DNA of 64,000 nt, taken from contig NZ_JAGSSV010000012.1 in the NCBI RefSeq assembly GCF_018145875.1, forward strand, positions 1 to 64,000, given 5' to 3'. The notes below the pieces were generated by a model, which searched no databases, was not told where the DNA came from, and saw only the letters and a program-made list of their open reading frames with translations. The stretch's first letter is position 1. Each line of letters begins with the position of its first letter. The DNA comes from Marinomonas vulgaris (GTDB taxonomy: Bacteria > Pseudomonadota > Gammaproteobacteria > Pseudomonadales > Marinomonadaceae). Below are positions 54,221 through 63,660 of this stretch, piece by piece. A program made the position numbers and the translations under genes.

Positions 54221-55021
54221 TTAAGAGTGATGACAATTGGCGTGAGCGGATGTCGCACCCTTGTGGTTTGCATCCTCGCTCTCAGACAACACATCACCGT
54301 GCTCGTCGTGAACATGGTCGTGCTGGTGAGCGTAAATCGCAATGGATTCATCCGCACCGGGCACACCAAACAAGGCTTGATACGCCGGATGACCAGTCAC
54401 GTGCTGTGGACTGCCAGAACAACACACGTGCTGGTTGATGCACACCACGGTGTCAGTTTTCGCCATCACCAAGTGCAAATCGTGGGACACCATCAAAACA
54501 CCGCAGCCTAACTCATTGCGAATACCTTCGATCAAGTTATACAGCTCCACCTGACCGTTCACATCTACCCCTTGCACCGGTTCGTCCAGTACCAATAAGT
54601 TGGGGTTGTTCAGCAAAGCTCGTGCTAGTAAAACGCGTTGTGTTTCCCCGCCCGATAACACGTGCACTTGCGAACTGAGCAAATGCCCAATGCCAACTTT
54701 CTCCAACGTGGGAACGATTTTCGCCTTATCGACGCCTCGTACCAAGGCCAAAAAGTGCTTCACTGTTAGAGGCAAGGTGGGGTCTATGTGTAACTTTTGC
54801 GGCATATAACCAATGCGTAAACTCTTGTGACGAATCACTTCGCCAGATGTCGCCGTTTGTAGTCCGAGCAAGGTGCGAATCAAGGTACTTTTACCACTGC
54901 CGTTAGGACCAATCAGGGTAACGATCTCCCCTTCACTGATGCTCATGTCGATGCTGTTCAGCAATACACGCCCATTAAAAGTAATACCGATTTTATCGAA
55001 TGCAACCAATTGCTGACTCAT
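54221..55021 (-). CDS. znuC: zinc ABC transporter ATP-binding protein ZnuC
   Basis: The ATPase of the zinc importer: Walker [10 protein letters not shown], signature [16 protein letters not shown], Walker B LLVLDEP, and a His-rich tail ([12 protein letters not shown] and HANCHHS) that may bind zinc. The frame opens at 55066, but [12 protein letters not shown] at 55021 overlaps the zur stop by ATGA, so translation is coupled. 266 residues. Confidence 0.94.
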   Translation of the reverse strand: MSQQLVAFDKIGITFNGRVLLNSIDMSISEGEIVTLIGPNGSGKSTLIRTLLGLQTATSGEVIRHKSLRIGYMPQKLHIDPTLPLTVKHFLALVRGVDKAKIVPTLEKVGIGHLLSSQVHVLSGGETQRVLLARALLNNPNLLVLDEPVQGVDVNGQVELYNLIEGIRNELGCGVLMVSHDLHLVMAKTDTVVCINQHVCCSGSPQHVTGHPAYQALFGVPGADESIAIYAHQHDHVHDEHGDVLSESEDANHKGATSAHANCHHS

Positions 55022-55518
55022 GCTGACGCTCCTGCTGACGCAGCCGCACTCTGGCAGCTTGCACACAAACCAATCAATTCGATAGTCTCAGAGCGCAGCT
55101 CAAACCCTTGCTGCGCGGCTTTTTCAATCAGCGAGGCGTGAATGTCTTGGTAGTCGAACTCCATCACATTGTGGCATTGATCACAAATCAGAAAGTATCC
55201 TTTGTGTGCCTTGTCGGCATGAGCACAACCTAAGTACGCATTCATCGATTCCACCTTGTGAATCAAGCCCGCATTCAACAGGAAATCCAACGCTCGATAC
55301 ACAGTCGGTGGCGCAGAATTGAAGCCTTCCTCGGCCAATTTTGCCAATAACTGATAAGCACCAAGCGGGCGATGGCTTTCCCAAATCAGTTCCAGTGCGC
55401 GACGACGCACCTTGGTCAAGCGCTGCCCCTGCTCCGTACACAGCGTCTCGGCTGTGGCCAAGGCGGTTTTAATGCACTGGTTGTGATTGTGATGTGATTG
55501 TGAATTATCGTGAATCAT
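55018..55518 (-). CDS. zur: zinc uptake regulator Zur (Fur family)
   Basis: A Fur-family repressor, 166 residues. Winged-helix part ([20 protein letters not shown] ... [20 protein letters not shown]), then a zinc site with CDQC and CASC pairs. The N-terminus is His-rich (SQSHHNHNQ). It probably represses its own operon through the palindrome at 56530-56546. Confidence 0.94.
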   Translation of the reverse strand: MIHDNSQSHHNHNQCIKTALATAETLCTEQGQRLTKVRRRALELIWESHRPLGAYQLLAKLAEEGFNSAPPTVYRALDFLLNAGLIHKVESMNAYLGCAHADKAHKGYFLICDQCHNVMEFDYQDIHASLIEKAAQQGFELRSETIELIGLCASCQSAAASAGASA

Positions 55519-56501
55519 TAAAAAGCCCTTCCTGCGTTACCTAGGTAACTCCAAATCATCGACACACTGATGATGACCAAAGCCAAAGCGGCTACAAAAC
55601 CAAATAAACGGGTTACTCGTTGACGCCATACTTGGTGCTCGTTGCTCATGGCAAACCCCGTGTCGCGCACAAACACGCTGACTGCCGCCAAAGCCGCCAC
55701 CGTGATGGCCGTGCCCAGCGCCATGGCAAATGTCGCCACTAAGCCCCAAACGAAAATATTGGCACTTAACGAAAACAACAAAACGAGAATCGCCCCAGTA
55801 CAAGGACGAATCCCCACCGCGGCCACCATGGCCCATAAACCGCGACGCGCCGCATTGGCTTCTTGAGTCTGCTCGTTGTGGTGAGCATGATCGCAACACG
55901 AACCTGTGTGCGCCTGTTCTGAGTGAGCATGTTCTGCATGCCCGTGCTTGATATGAGAGTGACTGGCGTGATCGTGCACATGGTCTTGCGAATGGTCGTG
56001 CCCACAGCTGGATTTGCCTCGCGACAAACGCACCAGCATCCACACACCAATCAAACCAACTGCGGCGAAACTCGCCACTTCAAAAAACTGACTGATCTTC
56101 ATTGCTTTGCCCGCCAAAGAAAACACTTGACTCAGCACCACAATGATCACCACGGCCATCACAGCCTGCACGCCCGCGCACAAAAACGCTAGGCTGATAC
56201 CACGACGCAACGGCGCTTTGCTGGCCAGCATATAGGCAGAAATCACCGCTTTGCCATGCCCCGGCCCCGCTGCATGAAACACACCATAAAAGAAACTGGT
56301 GGAGATTAACCCCCATAACAACGCGGGGCTGCCACCTTTACTGATAGAGCGAACCAGCGTCACCAATTCACGATGAAAGGTTGCCTGTTGAGCAATCACC
56401 CACTGGATAAAATCTTGATACGCCGTGAGACCGCTCGCAGCATAAAGAGGAGAACTAAGGCACAACAGCGATAAAGCCAAAAACACGACGCGCTTAAACA
56501 T
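55518..56501 (-). CDS. NicO-family metal transporter (ZevB/RcnA-like)
   Basis: A membrane protein of the nickel/cobalt transporter family with a signal-like start (MFKRVVFLALSLLCLSSPLYA), the motif FHAAGPGHGKAVISAYML, a long His-rich loop (HDHSQDHVHDHASHSH and similar) and the motif VGIRPCTGAILVLLF. In Haemophilus the DUF1007 plus NicO pair ZevAB supports zinc uptake. Placement first in the zur-znuCB transcript makes zinc the likeliest metal. The ATG at 56501 is preferred over the open frame to 56546, which overlaps the Zur-like box. Confidence 0.85.
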   Translation of the reverse strand: MFKRVVFLALSLLCLSSPLYAASGLTAYQDFIQWVIAQQATFHRELVTLVRSISKGGSPALLWGLISTSFFYGVFHAAGPGHGKAVISAYMLASKAPLRRGISLAFLCAGVQAVMAVVIIVVLSQVFSLAGKAMKISQFFEVASFAAVGLIGVWMLVRLSRGKSSCGHDHSQDHVHDHASHSHIKHGHAEHAHSEQAHTGSCCDHAHHNEQTQEANAARRGLWAMVAAVGIRPCTGAILVLLFSLSANIFVWGLVATFAMALGTAITVAALAAVSVFVRDTGFAMSNEHQVWRQRVTRLFGFVAALALVIISVSMIWSYLGNAGRAF

Positions 56502-56529
56502 ACAAACTTGACCGACAATAGGTAGAGTT

Positions 56530-56546
56530 TTGTTATGGTATAACAA
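56530..56546. promoter_or_regulatory. Zur box
   Basis: TTGTTATGGTATAACAA: perfect 7-bp arms around a 3-base centre, matching the core GTTAT...ATAAC of the gammaproteobacterial Zur motif. It lies 29 bases upstream of the NicO-family gene and would control that gene with zur, znuC and znuB. Confidence 0.85.
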
Positions 56547-56620
56547 TTAAAACCTAAGGAGAAGTCATGCCGACGCGGCGTCGCTGTTTATCATTATTTG
56601 ATCGATATTTTAGATAGCAA

Positions 56621-57238
56621 TTAAAGAGGAATCGCCACCGGCTGTAAAAAACCCATCACGCCACTCATAAAGATTTGCGCGGCCATAGCGGCGAGGATCA
56701 AACCAGTTATTTTTGACAGAACATTCAGGCCGGTGCGTCCGAGCATTTTTTCGATCAAAGAGCCCGAGTACAAAATAATCGTCAGGGTACCAAGGGCAAG
56801 CAATAATCCCATCAAACCGATGATTAAATCCCAGCCTTGCAGCTCAGCACCGTAGACTAAAATCGTACCAATCGTCGCCGGGCCAATAATCGTCGGCACC
56901 GCCAAGGGTACAACCGACACATCGTCGCGCTCTTCGCTCGGCATGCCCACCGCATGGTTGCGCGTACCATCGCGCACTAAACTCAAGGCCGACAAAAACA
57001 ACAGCACCCCAGAGCCTATTTTGAAAGAGTCCAGCGTAATGCCCAACACAGCAAACAAACTGCCACCAAAAAAGAGCAACACAATCGAAATAGCCACAGA
57101 GGCAATAATCGCCTTGTTCGCCACTTGCCGACGAGACGCCGAAGACTCTCCGCGCGTCAGTGCCAAAAACATCGACAGCACAAAAAACGGCGCAAACAGG
57201 AAGAAGAATTTAATCCACGTTGAAATCAATAAGCTCAT
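56621..57238 (-). CDS. MarC-family membrane protein
   Basis: A 205-residue inner-membrane protein of the MarC/UPF0056 family with about six hydrophobic segments and the motif PLAVPTIIGPATIGTILVYG. Despite the name, a resistance role is not established. It lies between the LysE-family gene and the Zur-controlled operon. Confidence 0.88.
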   Translation of the reverse strand: MSLLISTWIKFFFLFAPFFVLSMFLALTRGESSASRRQVANKAIIASVAISIVLLFFGGSLFAVLGITLDSFKIGSGVLLFLSALSLVRDGTRNHAVGMPSEERDDVSVVPLAVPTIIGPATIGTILVYGAELQGWDLIIGLMGLLLALGTLTIILYSGSLIEKMLGRTGLNVLSKITGLILAAMAAQIFMSGVMGFLQPVAIPL

Positions 57239-57273
57239 TTAACACATTACCAGAAAAGCACATCATCACGCGA

Positions 57274-57918
57274 TCAGCGTTGACTCAATGCGAGTTTCAC
57301 ACCAAAGCCCACCAGCAATACGCCGGTTACGCTGTCCATTACCAGCGCGACTTTTGGTCGCGCCAGCCATACTCGCGCTTTGTGAACCATCAGCGCCAGA
57401 AAAGTTTGCCATGTCATCGCTATGATAAAGTGAAGTGTGGCCATAAAAAGAGATTGAGCCAAAGCCGAATGGCTTGGGTCGATAAACTGTGGCAAAAACG
57501 CCATGTAAAAAATAATCGGTTTGGGGTTGAGTACATTCGACAAAATCCCCTGACGAAAGCCGCCCCAAGCGGTGAGGCTTTTCGTTGAACTTGCGTCTTT
57601 GAACGTCATACCAACGGGCTTCATCGCACTGCGAATGGCTTGCACCCCTAGATACACCAAATACGCGGCTCCCACCAATTTAAACGCCGTAAACAGACCC
57701 GCTGAACCCAACAAGATCACCGACAAACCCAATGCCGATACCGTGGCATGGGCAAATAACCCCATGCAAATGCCTAAACTGGTTAAAAAGCCCAATCGCC
57801 AACCACCCGACGATGCCGCATTGCGCATCACCAAAATCGTATCCACACCTGGGCTCATGGTCAGCACGGTAATCGCCGCCAAAAAAGGTAACCATTGGAA
57901 ATGCTCTAACATCAACAT
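57274..57918 (-). CDS. LysE/RhtB-family exporter
   Basis: A 214-residue amino-acid or metabolite exporter with about six hydrophobic segments. Motifs: LTMSPGVDTILVMRNAASSG and GFRQGILSNVLNPKPIIFYM. Its substrate is unknown; a role with homoserine or threonine is conceivable because thrB lies nearby. Confidence 0.88.
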   Translation of the reverse strand: MLMLEHFQWLPFLAAITVLTMSPGVDTILVMRNAASSGGWRLGFLTSLGICMGLFAHATVSALGLSVILLGSAGLFTAFKLVGAAYLVYLGVQAIRSAMKPVGMTFKDASSTKSLTAWGGFRQGILSNVLNPKPIIFYMAFLPQFIDPSHSALAQSLFMATLHFIIAMTWQTFLALMVHKARVWLARPKVALVMDSVTGVLLVGFGVKLALSQR

Positions 57919-57953
57919 CTGCTTTTCATCCTGACTGTTTAACGACTAATAAC

Positions 57954-58529
57954 TTAAGATCGACAGGTTAGATCGACCCAAAACACCACAGATGTCTCAG
58001 TGGCTTCCCGTTCCATTGGCGTGCAAGTTTCAGACAAGGCGCCAGACAATCGCACCAAGCCTTCTTCTAATGGCTCCATAGCAAAATACAACTCATCGTC
58101 GCCAAACGCCATGCTTAATGTCGACGTTTCAAGATTCACCGCGGCAGGCAATTCCACCCCTAAACGAATCCACAGCATTTGATCACGAATGCGCACATCT
58201 AAAATGCGCACTTCGCTGGGCGTTAAATCCGCCCCATCTTGCTTCATTTTCATGAAGAAACCGTACTGATCGAAGCTTTGCAGTATCTCGACCATGTCGA
58301 GCTTTTCTTGCCCAGTAAATTCCCCGTCGCCGTTCACATCGTATTCAGCGATCAGGCTGGTCGAGGTAAAAAGATCCAAGCCCCACGTGGCTTCCAAATG
58401 CGTCACATCGGCTTGATTGACGGTCACGCGATATTGTGAATCCACCCACACATGAGGGTGTGCCATGGCCGATCCAGCAAAGAAAACCGCCATCCCCAAA
58501 CACAATACAAAACGCATCATACCGCTCAT
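57954..58529 (-). CDS. DUF1007 periplasmic protein (ZevA-like)
   Basis: A 191-residue exported protein: signal peptide ending AGSAMA, mature start HPHVWVDSQYRVTV, typical of DUF1007. It also has an EF-hand-like stretch (DVNGDGEFTGQE). ZevA, its Haemophilus relative, works with the NicO-type ZevB in zinc acquisition. Here the ZevB-like gene lies on the same strand beyond two unrelated genes. Confidence 0.85.
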   Translation of the reverse strand: MSGMMRFVLCLGMAVFFAGSAMAHPHVWVDSQYRVTVNQADVTHLEATWGLDLFTSTSLIAEYDVNGDGEFTGQEKLDMVEILQSFDQYGFFMKMKQDGADLTPSEVRILDVRIRDQMLWIRLGVELPAAVNLETSTLSMAFGDDELYFAMEPLEEGLVRLSGALSETCTPMEREATETSVVFWVDLTCRS

Positions 58530-58543
58530 TAAAAACGACCTCT

Positions 58544-59506
58544 TTACAAAGATGGCACCAAACTCGGCGCGAATCGCACACGGGCTTCTAAAATACGCTG
58601 AAACTCTAGCGGATCGTGCTGCTGGGCCAACCGCTCAGGGTCGTGCTTGGCGCCATGCCAGGCTTCCAAGCGCGATAACCAGAAACGCAACGCAGCAATG
58701 CGCAACATGTAAGGCCAAGCTTCAACTTCTTCTGGCGTCGCGTCTCGTTCGTGTAAATAGGCTTTTAGCAGCGCACGGTATTTCGCTTGATCCAACTCGC
58801 CGCTACTCATGTCCGAGCACCAATCGTTTACCACAATGGCCAAGTCGTACATGGCCCACGAATGACAAGCGTTATAAAAGTCGATGATCGCCGACAGTTT
58901 ATTGCCCTCAAACAGGGTGTTGTTGTAGAACAAATCCCCATGAATAGTGGTTTTTGGCAAGTCGTCGTGTTCGGCAATAAAGGCATCAAATTCAGCAATT
59001 TGCGACTGCAGCAACGCAGCCTGGGCCGGTTCCAATTCGTCTTTGATCGCTTGGCTGGTTTTGTGCCACCAAGCAACGCCGCGGTGACTGTCGCGATGCT
59101 CGGGGAAATCTTCACCGGCTATGTGCAACTTCGCCAGCGCCTCACCCATTAATCGGCAAGAAGTTACATCGGTGCTTTTAAGCTCGCCACCGGGGAAACA
59201 ATCCACAATGATCGCGGGGCGACCATTTACTTCGCGCAAACGCTCGCCGTGAATATCAATCAGCGCCGCCGGCACATTGAACCCCTTGTGTTTTAAATGC
59301 GCGACCACATCCAAAAAGTACGGCACTTCTTCCAGCTCAAACTCTTCAAACAAGGTCACCACGTACTTGCCTGTCGTCGTGGTTAAAAAGTAGTTGGTGT
59401 TTTCCACACCACCCGAAATACCTTGGAACGAGACCAGTTCACCTAAATAATAATCGGCCACTAAGGCCCGCATGTCAGAGTCTGAAAGGGATGTGTAAAC
59501 TGCCAA
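58544..59506 (-). CDS. thrB: homoserine kinase (APH-like type)
   Basis: Phosphorylates homoserine in threonine synthesis. Kinase-fold motifs: GGVENTNYFLTTTTGKYVVT (nucleotide loop), IHGDLFYNNTL (catalytic HGDxxxxN) and IIDFYNACHS (metal-binding Asp). This is the Pseudomonas-type ThrB rather than the GHMP-type of E. coli. 320 residues; neighbour of polA as in Pseudomonas. Confidence 0.94.
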   Translation of the reverse strand: MAVYTSLSDSDMRALVADYYLGELVSFQGISGGVENTNYFLTTTTGKYVVTLFEEFELEEVPYFLDVVAHLKHKGFNVPAALIDIHGERLREVNGRPAIIVDCFPGGELKSTDVTSCRLMGEALAKLHIAGEDFPEHRDSHRGVAWWHKTSQAIKDELEPAQAALLQSQIAEFDAFIAEHDDLPKTTIHGDLFYNNTLFEGNKLSAIIDFYNACHSWAMYDLAIVVNDWCSDMSSGELDQAKYRALLKAYLHERDATPEEVEAWPYMLRIAALRFWLSRLEAWHGAKHDPERLAQQHDPLEFQRILEARVRFAPSLVPSL

Positions 59507-59716
59507 GTTGTGCTACCTAATTTATGATCAAAAAATAACGCGAATAATAAAGCGCCTATGCTCCACAATAAGCGACAAAAGGTCAATTCGAACCGTCTTA
59601 ATTTTACGTCTACCAAGCCATAATGCAGGAAATCATTACCGAATTAAGACTGAAAAACGCCTCGATAATGCTTAGAATAGAAGCCAATAATCGCCGATTC
59701 ATAAAGAGGTTCTATT

Positions 59717-62485
59717 TTGGCTACGGATTCAACAACACAAACTCCCATGATCTTGGTAGACGGCTCGTCTTACTTATATCGAGCGTTTCACGCGATTCCC
59801 CCAATGAGCACCAGCACGGGGCATCCGACAAACGCGACCCGTGGTGTGATCAGCATGATCCGCAGCCTGATAAAAACCTACCCAGATTCTCCCATGGTGA
59901 TCATTTTCGACGCCAAGGGCAAAACCTTCCGCGATGAGATCTACAGCGAATACAAAGCACAACGCCCGCCCATGCCCGACGATCTTCGTCCGCAAATCGA
60001 GCCGATTCACCGCATGGTCGAAGCCATGGGCTTGCCGCTGGTCATCATTGATGGCGTGGAAGCCGACGACGTGATCGGCACCATCGCCAAGCAAGTGGGC
60101 GAAACCGGCCGTGAGGTCGTCGTTTCAACGGGCGACAAAGACATGGCGCAGCTGGTCACCGACAAGGTCACCCTCGTCAATACCATGAACAACACCGTCA
60201 TGGACATTCAAGGCGTGAAAGACAAGTTCGGCATTCCGCCAGAGCTTATCATCGATTATTTGGCTCTAATGGGCGACAAGGTCGACAATATTCCTGGCGT
60301 GCCGGGCGTGGGCGAAAAAACCGCTTTGGCGCTGTTACAAGGCTTGGGTAGCATCAAAGAAATTTACACCCGCCTCGACGACATCGCGGCGCTGGGCTTT
60401 CGTGGCTCGAAAACCTTGGCGAAGAAAATGGCCGACAACAAAGACATGGCGGAATTGTCTTACACCTTGGCGACCATTAAATGCGACGTGGAACTGCCGT
60501 TTAATTCCCTTGAGCTAAAAAACGGCGAAGCCGACAAAGAGGTGCTGAAGGAATGGTTCGCCAAGATGGAATTCAAAACCTGGCTGAGTGATTTGGACAA
60601 AGCCCCCAGTGTCGAAGACGCCAGTGATACCGTAGCGAACAACGATGGCCAAGCGGCCGCGCCCGTTGCGTCTAATATCGAAGCCAATTACACCACTGTC
60701 CTCGACAAAGAGACCTTCGCCGTTTGGTTAGAAACCATTCAAAACGCCAAACTCACTGCTTTTGATACCGAAACCACCAGCTTGAATTACATGGCGGCGG
60801 AATTGGTTGGCGTGTCTTTCTCGGTAGAAGCCGGCGTGGCGGCGTATGTGCCGTTCGCCCACGATTACGAAGGTGCGCCGGAACAGCTCGACCGCGCTTG
60901 GGTACTTGAACAGCTCAAGCCTTGGCTCGAAGACGACAGCAAAGCCAAAGTCGGCCAGCACCTTAAATACGACGCCAACGTGCTCAACAATTACGATATC
61001 ACCTTGCGCGGCATCGCCTACGACACCATGTTGGAATCTTACGTGTACAACTCCGTGAGCTCCCGCCATGACATGGACACGCTGGCGAAAAAATTCCTCG
61101 ATCACACCTGTGTCAGTTTTGAAGAACTCGCGGGTAAAGGTAAGAAACAAAAAACCTTCAACGAAATCGACCTAGAACAAGCGGCGTTTTACGCGGCGGA
61201 AGACGCCGACATCACCTTGCGCCTTCACCAAGCCATCTGGCCACAAGTCGAGAAAATACCGGGCTTAGTCAGCGTTTTTAACGACATCGAGTGCCCTCTT
61301 GTGCCGGTATTGGCGAAAATGGAACAAACCGGCGCCTTGATCGATCCAGAATTGTTGCACGCTCAAAGTGCAGAAATCGCCGGTAAATTACAAGAACTAG
61401 AAATCAAAGCCCACGAAGAAGCCGGTGAAAGCTTCAACTTGAGTTCGCCAAAACAACTGCAAGTGATCTTGTTCGAAAAGCAAGGTTTGCCGGTGATTAA
61501 GAAAACGCCAAAAGGCCAACCCTCTACTGCCGAGCCTATCTTGCAAGAACTGGCTGAAAACCACGAATTGCCACGCTTGATCATGGAACACCGCACCTTG
61601 TCTAAGTTGAAATCCACTTACACCGACAAGCTGCCCGAAATGATCCAGAAAACCGGCCGTATTCACACGTCTTACCATCAAGCGATCACCGCCACGGGGC
61701 GTTTATCGTCGACCGATCCAAACTTACAAAACATCCCGATCCGCTCGGCAGAAGGTCGTCGGATTCGCCAAGCCTTCGTCGCGCCAACCGGCTACAAGCT
61801 GGTCGCAGCCGATTACTCGCAAGTAGAACTGCGCATCATGGCGCACTTGTCACAAGACAAAGGTCTGCTAGATGCTTTTACCAAAGACGCCGATGTGCAC
61901 AAAGCCACCGCAGCGGAAGTGTTTGAAGTCACATTAGACGAAGTCACCACCGAACAACGCCGTCGCGCCAAAGCCATCAACTTCGGCTTGATCTACGGCA
62001 TGTCCGCTTTTGGTCTAGCGAAACAACTTGGCATTAGCCGCCCAGAAGCCGCGAAATACATCCAGCGCTACTTCGAGCGCTACCCCGGCGTGCAGCAATA
62101 CATGGAAAACACCCGTGAAGGCGCGAAAGAAAAAGGCTTTGTAGAAACCATTTATGGCCGTCGTTTGTACCTGCCCGACATCAAAGCGAAAAACGCCATG
62201 ATGCGCCAAGCCGCCGAACGCACCGCGATCAACGCACCAATGCAAGGCTCCGCCGCCGACATCATCAAACGCGCCATGATCAAAATGCACGACTGGCTCG
62301 CCAACACCGACCTAGACGTAAAAATGATCCTACAGGTACACGATGAACTCATCTTTGAAGTAGCGGAAAAAGACCTAGACGCCGCCCAAGCGAAAATCGT
62401 CGACATCATGCAAAACAGCAGCAAAATCGACGTACCTTTGTTGGTCGAAGCGGGTGTTGGGGATAACTGGGACGAGGCGCATTAA
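59717..62485 (+). CDS. polA: DNA polymerase I
   Basis: Fills gaps and removes RNA primers. 922 residues: 5'-3' exonuclease domain (about 1-290, starting MILVDGSSYLYRAFH at residue 12), 3'-5' exonuclease with FDTETTSLNY (DxE kept, so proofreading is probably active), then the polymerase domain with motif A DYSQVELRIMAHLS, motif B RRRAKAINFGLIYGMSAF and motif C QVHDELIFE. The start is TTG at 59717 with AGAGG seven bases upstream; an ATG at 59750 lacks a good site. The last 211 bases occur again at 63661-63871, with the abi gene between. Confidence 0.97.
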   Translation: MATDSTTQTPMILVDGSSYLYRAFHAIPPMSTSTGHPTNATRGVISMIRSLIKTYPDSPMVIIFDAKGKTFRDEIYSEYKAQRPPMPDDLRPQIEPIHRMVEAMGLPLVIIDGVEADDVIGTIAKQVGETGREVVVSTGDKDMAQLVTDKVTLVNTMNNTVMDIQGVKDKFGIPPELIIDYLALMGDKVDNIPGVPGVGEKTALALLQGLGSIKEIYTRLDDIAALGFRGSKTLAKKMADNKDMAELSYTLATIKCDVELPFNSLELKNGEADKEVLKEWFAKMEFKTWLSDLDKAPSVEDASDTVANNDGQAAAPVASNIEANYTTVLDKETFAVWLETIQNAKLTAFDTETTSLNYMAAELVGVSFSVEAGVAAYVPFAHDYEGAPEQLDRAWVLEQLKPWLEDDSKAKVGQHLKYDANVLNNYDITLRGIAYDTMLESYVYNSVSSRHDMDTLAKKFLDHTCVSFEELAGKGKKQKTFNEIDLEQAAFYAAEDADITLRLHQAIWPQVEKIPGLVSVFNDIECPLVPVLAKMEQTGALIDPELLHAQSAEIAGKLQELEIKAHEEAGESFNLSSPKQLQVILFEKQGLPVIKKTPKGQPSTAEPILQELAENHELPRLIMEHRTLSKLKSTYTDKLPEMIQKTGRIHTSYHQAITATGRLSSTDPNLQNIPIRSAEGRRIRQAFVAPTGYKLVAADYSQVELRIMAHLSQDKGLLDAFTKDADVHKATAAEVFEVTLDEVTTEQRRRAKAINFGLIYGMSAFGLAKQLGISRPEAAKYIQRYFERYPGVQQYMENTREGAKEKGFVETIYGRRLYLPDIKAKNAMMRQAAERTAINAPMQGSAADIIKRAMIKMHDWLANTDLDVKMILQVHDELIFEVAEKDLDAAQAKIVDIMQNSSKIDVPLLVEAGVGDNWDEAH
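62274..62484 (+). repeat. polA 3'-end direct repeat, copy A
   Basis: The final 211 bases of polA, to one base before its stop codon end, are repeated at 63661-63871. By direct alignment there are 11 mismatches and no gaps; only one changes an amino acid (Asn here, Asp in copy B), the rest being silent. Confidence 0.97.
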
Positions 62486-62528
62486 GCGCCTCTAAAGTCA
62501 CAAGCATAGATATACCAGAGGGAACTGT

Positions 62529-63527
62529 ATGTATAACAAGCCATGGCTCAGTTACGAGCAACAACTTGATAAGCTCATTGAAAATGGGCTTATCATTAAT
62601 GATAGAAACAAAGCTCTCTCATTTTTGGAAAGAATTGGATACTACCGACTCAGCGGCTATTGGCATCCTTTCAAACAAAGATCTGAACTTTGCTGCCTGT
62701 ACAACCCAGCAATAAAAAAGCCTAATAAAAAACAAAAACGTGCAACAACATTAGTATTTGACCAGTTTATTACTGGGGCCAATTTCCAAAGTGCTGTCGA
62801 TTTGTATATTTTCGATAAAAAACTAAGGATGATTGTCTTAGATGCGTTAGAGCGTATTGAAGTCGCTCTTCGGGTGGATATATCTCATACCCTTGGGAGA
62901 AATAGCCCTTTCGCCTATTTAGAGCCTGATCATTTCAAAGATTTATTTAGCAAGCAAGTCGACACCAAAACAGGTGTTATTCCACAGCATGCTTGGCTAC
63001 AAAGTCACGCCAATCTGATATCTCGCTCTAAAGAAGAGTTCATTCTGCATACAAAAGAAAAGTACGGTTTGCCCGTTCCTATTTGGATTGCCTGTGAAGT
63101 ATGGGATTTTGGAACATTATCTCGACTCTTCAAGGGTATGCTGCCTGAGCAACAAACATTAATTGCAAAAAAATACGGCGTGACGAAAGGAGAAACGCTT
63201 GAATCATGGCTACGTTGCTTAAACTATCTTCGTAACGTCTGCGCACATCATAGCCGTCTATGGAATCGCAATATGATTGAGCAACCAAAGCAAGAAGGCC
63301 TAAAGGACATTAACCATTTCACTGATAGCTTGAGTGCTCATGCTCTCGCAAGGCCCTTCCTACAGCTTTGCATAACTCAGCACCTTCTAACAAAGATCAA
63401 CCCTAATTCCACATGGTGGGAGCGCTTAAAAAGCTTACTTAATGAGTTTCCTGACCTAACAGAACAAGGTATAACTTTGGAGGCAATGGGAATGATTGAA
63501 GACTACACAGAATGGCGTTGGCAATAA
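62529..63527 (+). CDS. abiF: Abi_2-family (AbiF/AbiD-like) HEPN abortive-infection protein
   Basis: A 332-residue Abi_2 protein. It starts YNKPWLSYEQQLDKLIENGL and contains RIGYYRLSGYWHPF and a HEPN nuclease motif RNVCAH (R235, H240) within NYLRNVCAHHSRLWNR. A second R-X4-H (RVDISH, 115-120) is present. HEPN proteins of this family are RNases linked to phage defence and are considered relatives of Cas13. Its codon use is clearly more A+T-rich than polA and neighbours. GAGGGAAC lies before the ATG, 43 bases after polA; no clear promoter was seen, so it may be read from polA. Its targets are not known. Confidence 0.88.
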   Translation: MYNKPWLSYEQQLDKLIENGLIINDRNKALSFLERIGYYRLSGYWHPFKQRSELCCLYNPAIKKPNKKQKRATTLVFDQFITGANFQSAVDLYIFDKKLRMIVLDALERIEVALRVDISHTLGRNSPFAYLEPDHFKDLFSKQVDTKTGVIPQHAWLQSHANLISRSKEEFILHTKEKYGLPVPIWIACEVWDFGTLSRLFKGMLPEQQTLIAKKYGVTKGETLESWLRCLNYLRNVCAHHSRLWNRNMIEQPKQEGLKDINHFTDSLSAHALARPFLQLCITQHLLTKINPNSTWWERLKSLLNEFPDLTEQGITLEAMGMIEDYTEWRWQ

Positions 63528-63530
63528 AAA

Positions 63531-63640
63531 ACCCCTAAGCAGATCAGTTGTAAGCAACATCACTGAAAGGGGCCGTGTTGAGATTAATTATGAACCACGA
63601 GTTCATTTTGTGCAACGGTGGAACGATTACTCTAGATATA
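63531..63640 (+). ncRNA. possible AbiF-associated small RNA
   Basis: Beginning 4 bases after the abiF stop, the non-coding stretch has several pairings: CCCCT (63532-63536) with AGGGG (63568-63572), an inner CAGT/ACTG or GTTG/CAAC helix, GTTG (63577-63580) with CAAC (63613-63616), and a perfect ATGAAC/GTTCAT hairpin (63590-63606). A conserved RNA motif (abiF RNA) is known beside Abi_2 genes, and position and fold are compatible. I could not check the covariance model, and 3' limit is approximate. Confidence 0.5.
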
Positions 63641-63660
63641 AATGTCAAATTATTATTATA

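Noticed and set aside
59507-59716. DUF2782 gene between thrB and polA, as in Pseudomonas
   Set aside because: The 210-base gap holds only chance frames; no matching protein is encoded.
59717-59750. polA starting at the ATG at 59750
   Set aside because: The TTG at 59717 has AGAGG at good spacing; the ATG has no such site, although the conserved part begins there.
62486-62528. Spot 42 RNA after polA
   Set aside because: The spf gene follows polA in enterics and vibrios, but no similar sequence was seen before the abi gene or after the second polA end.
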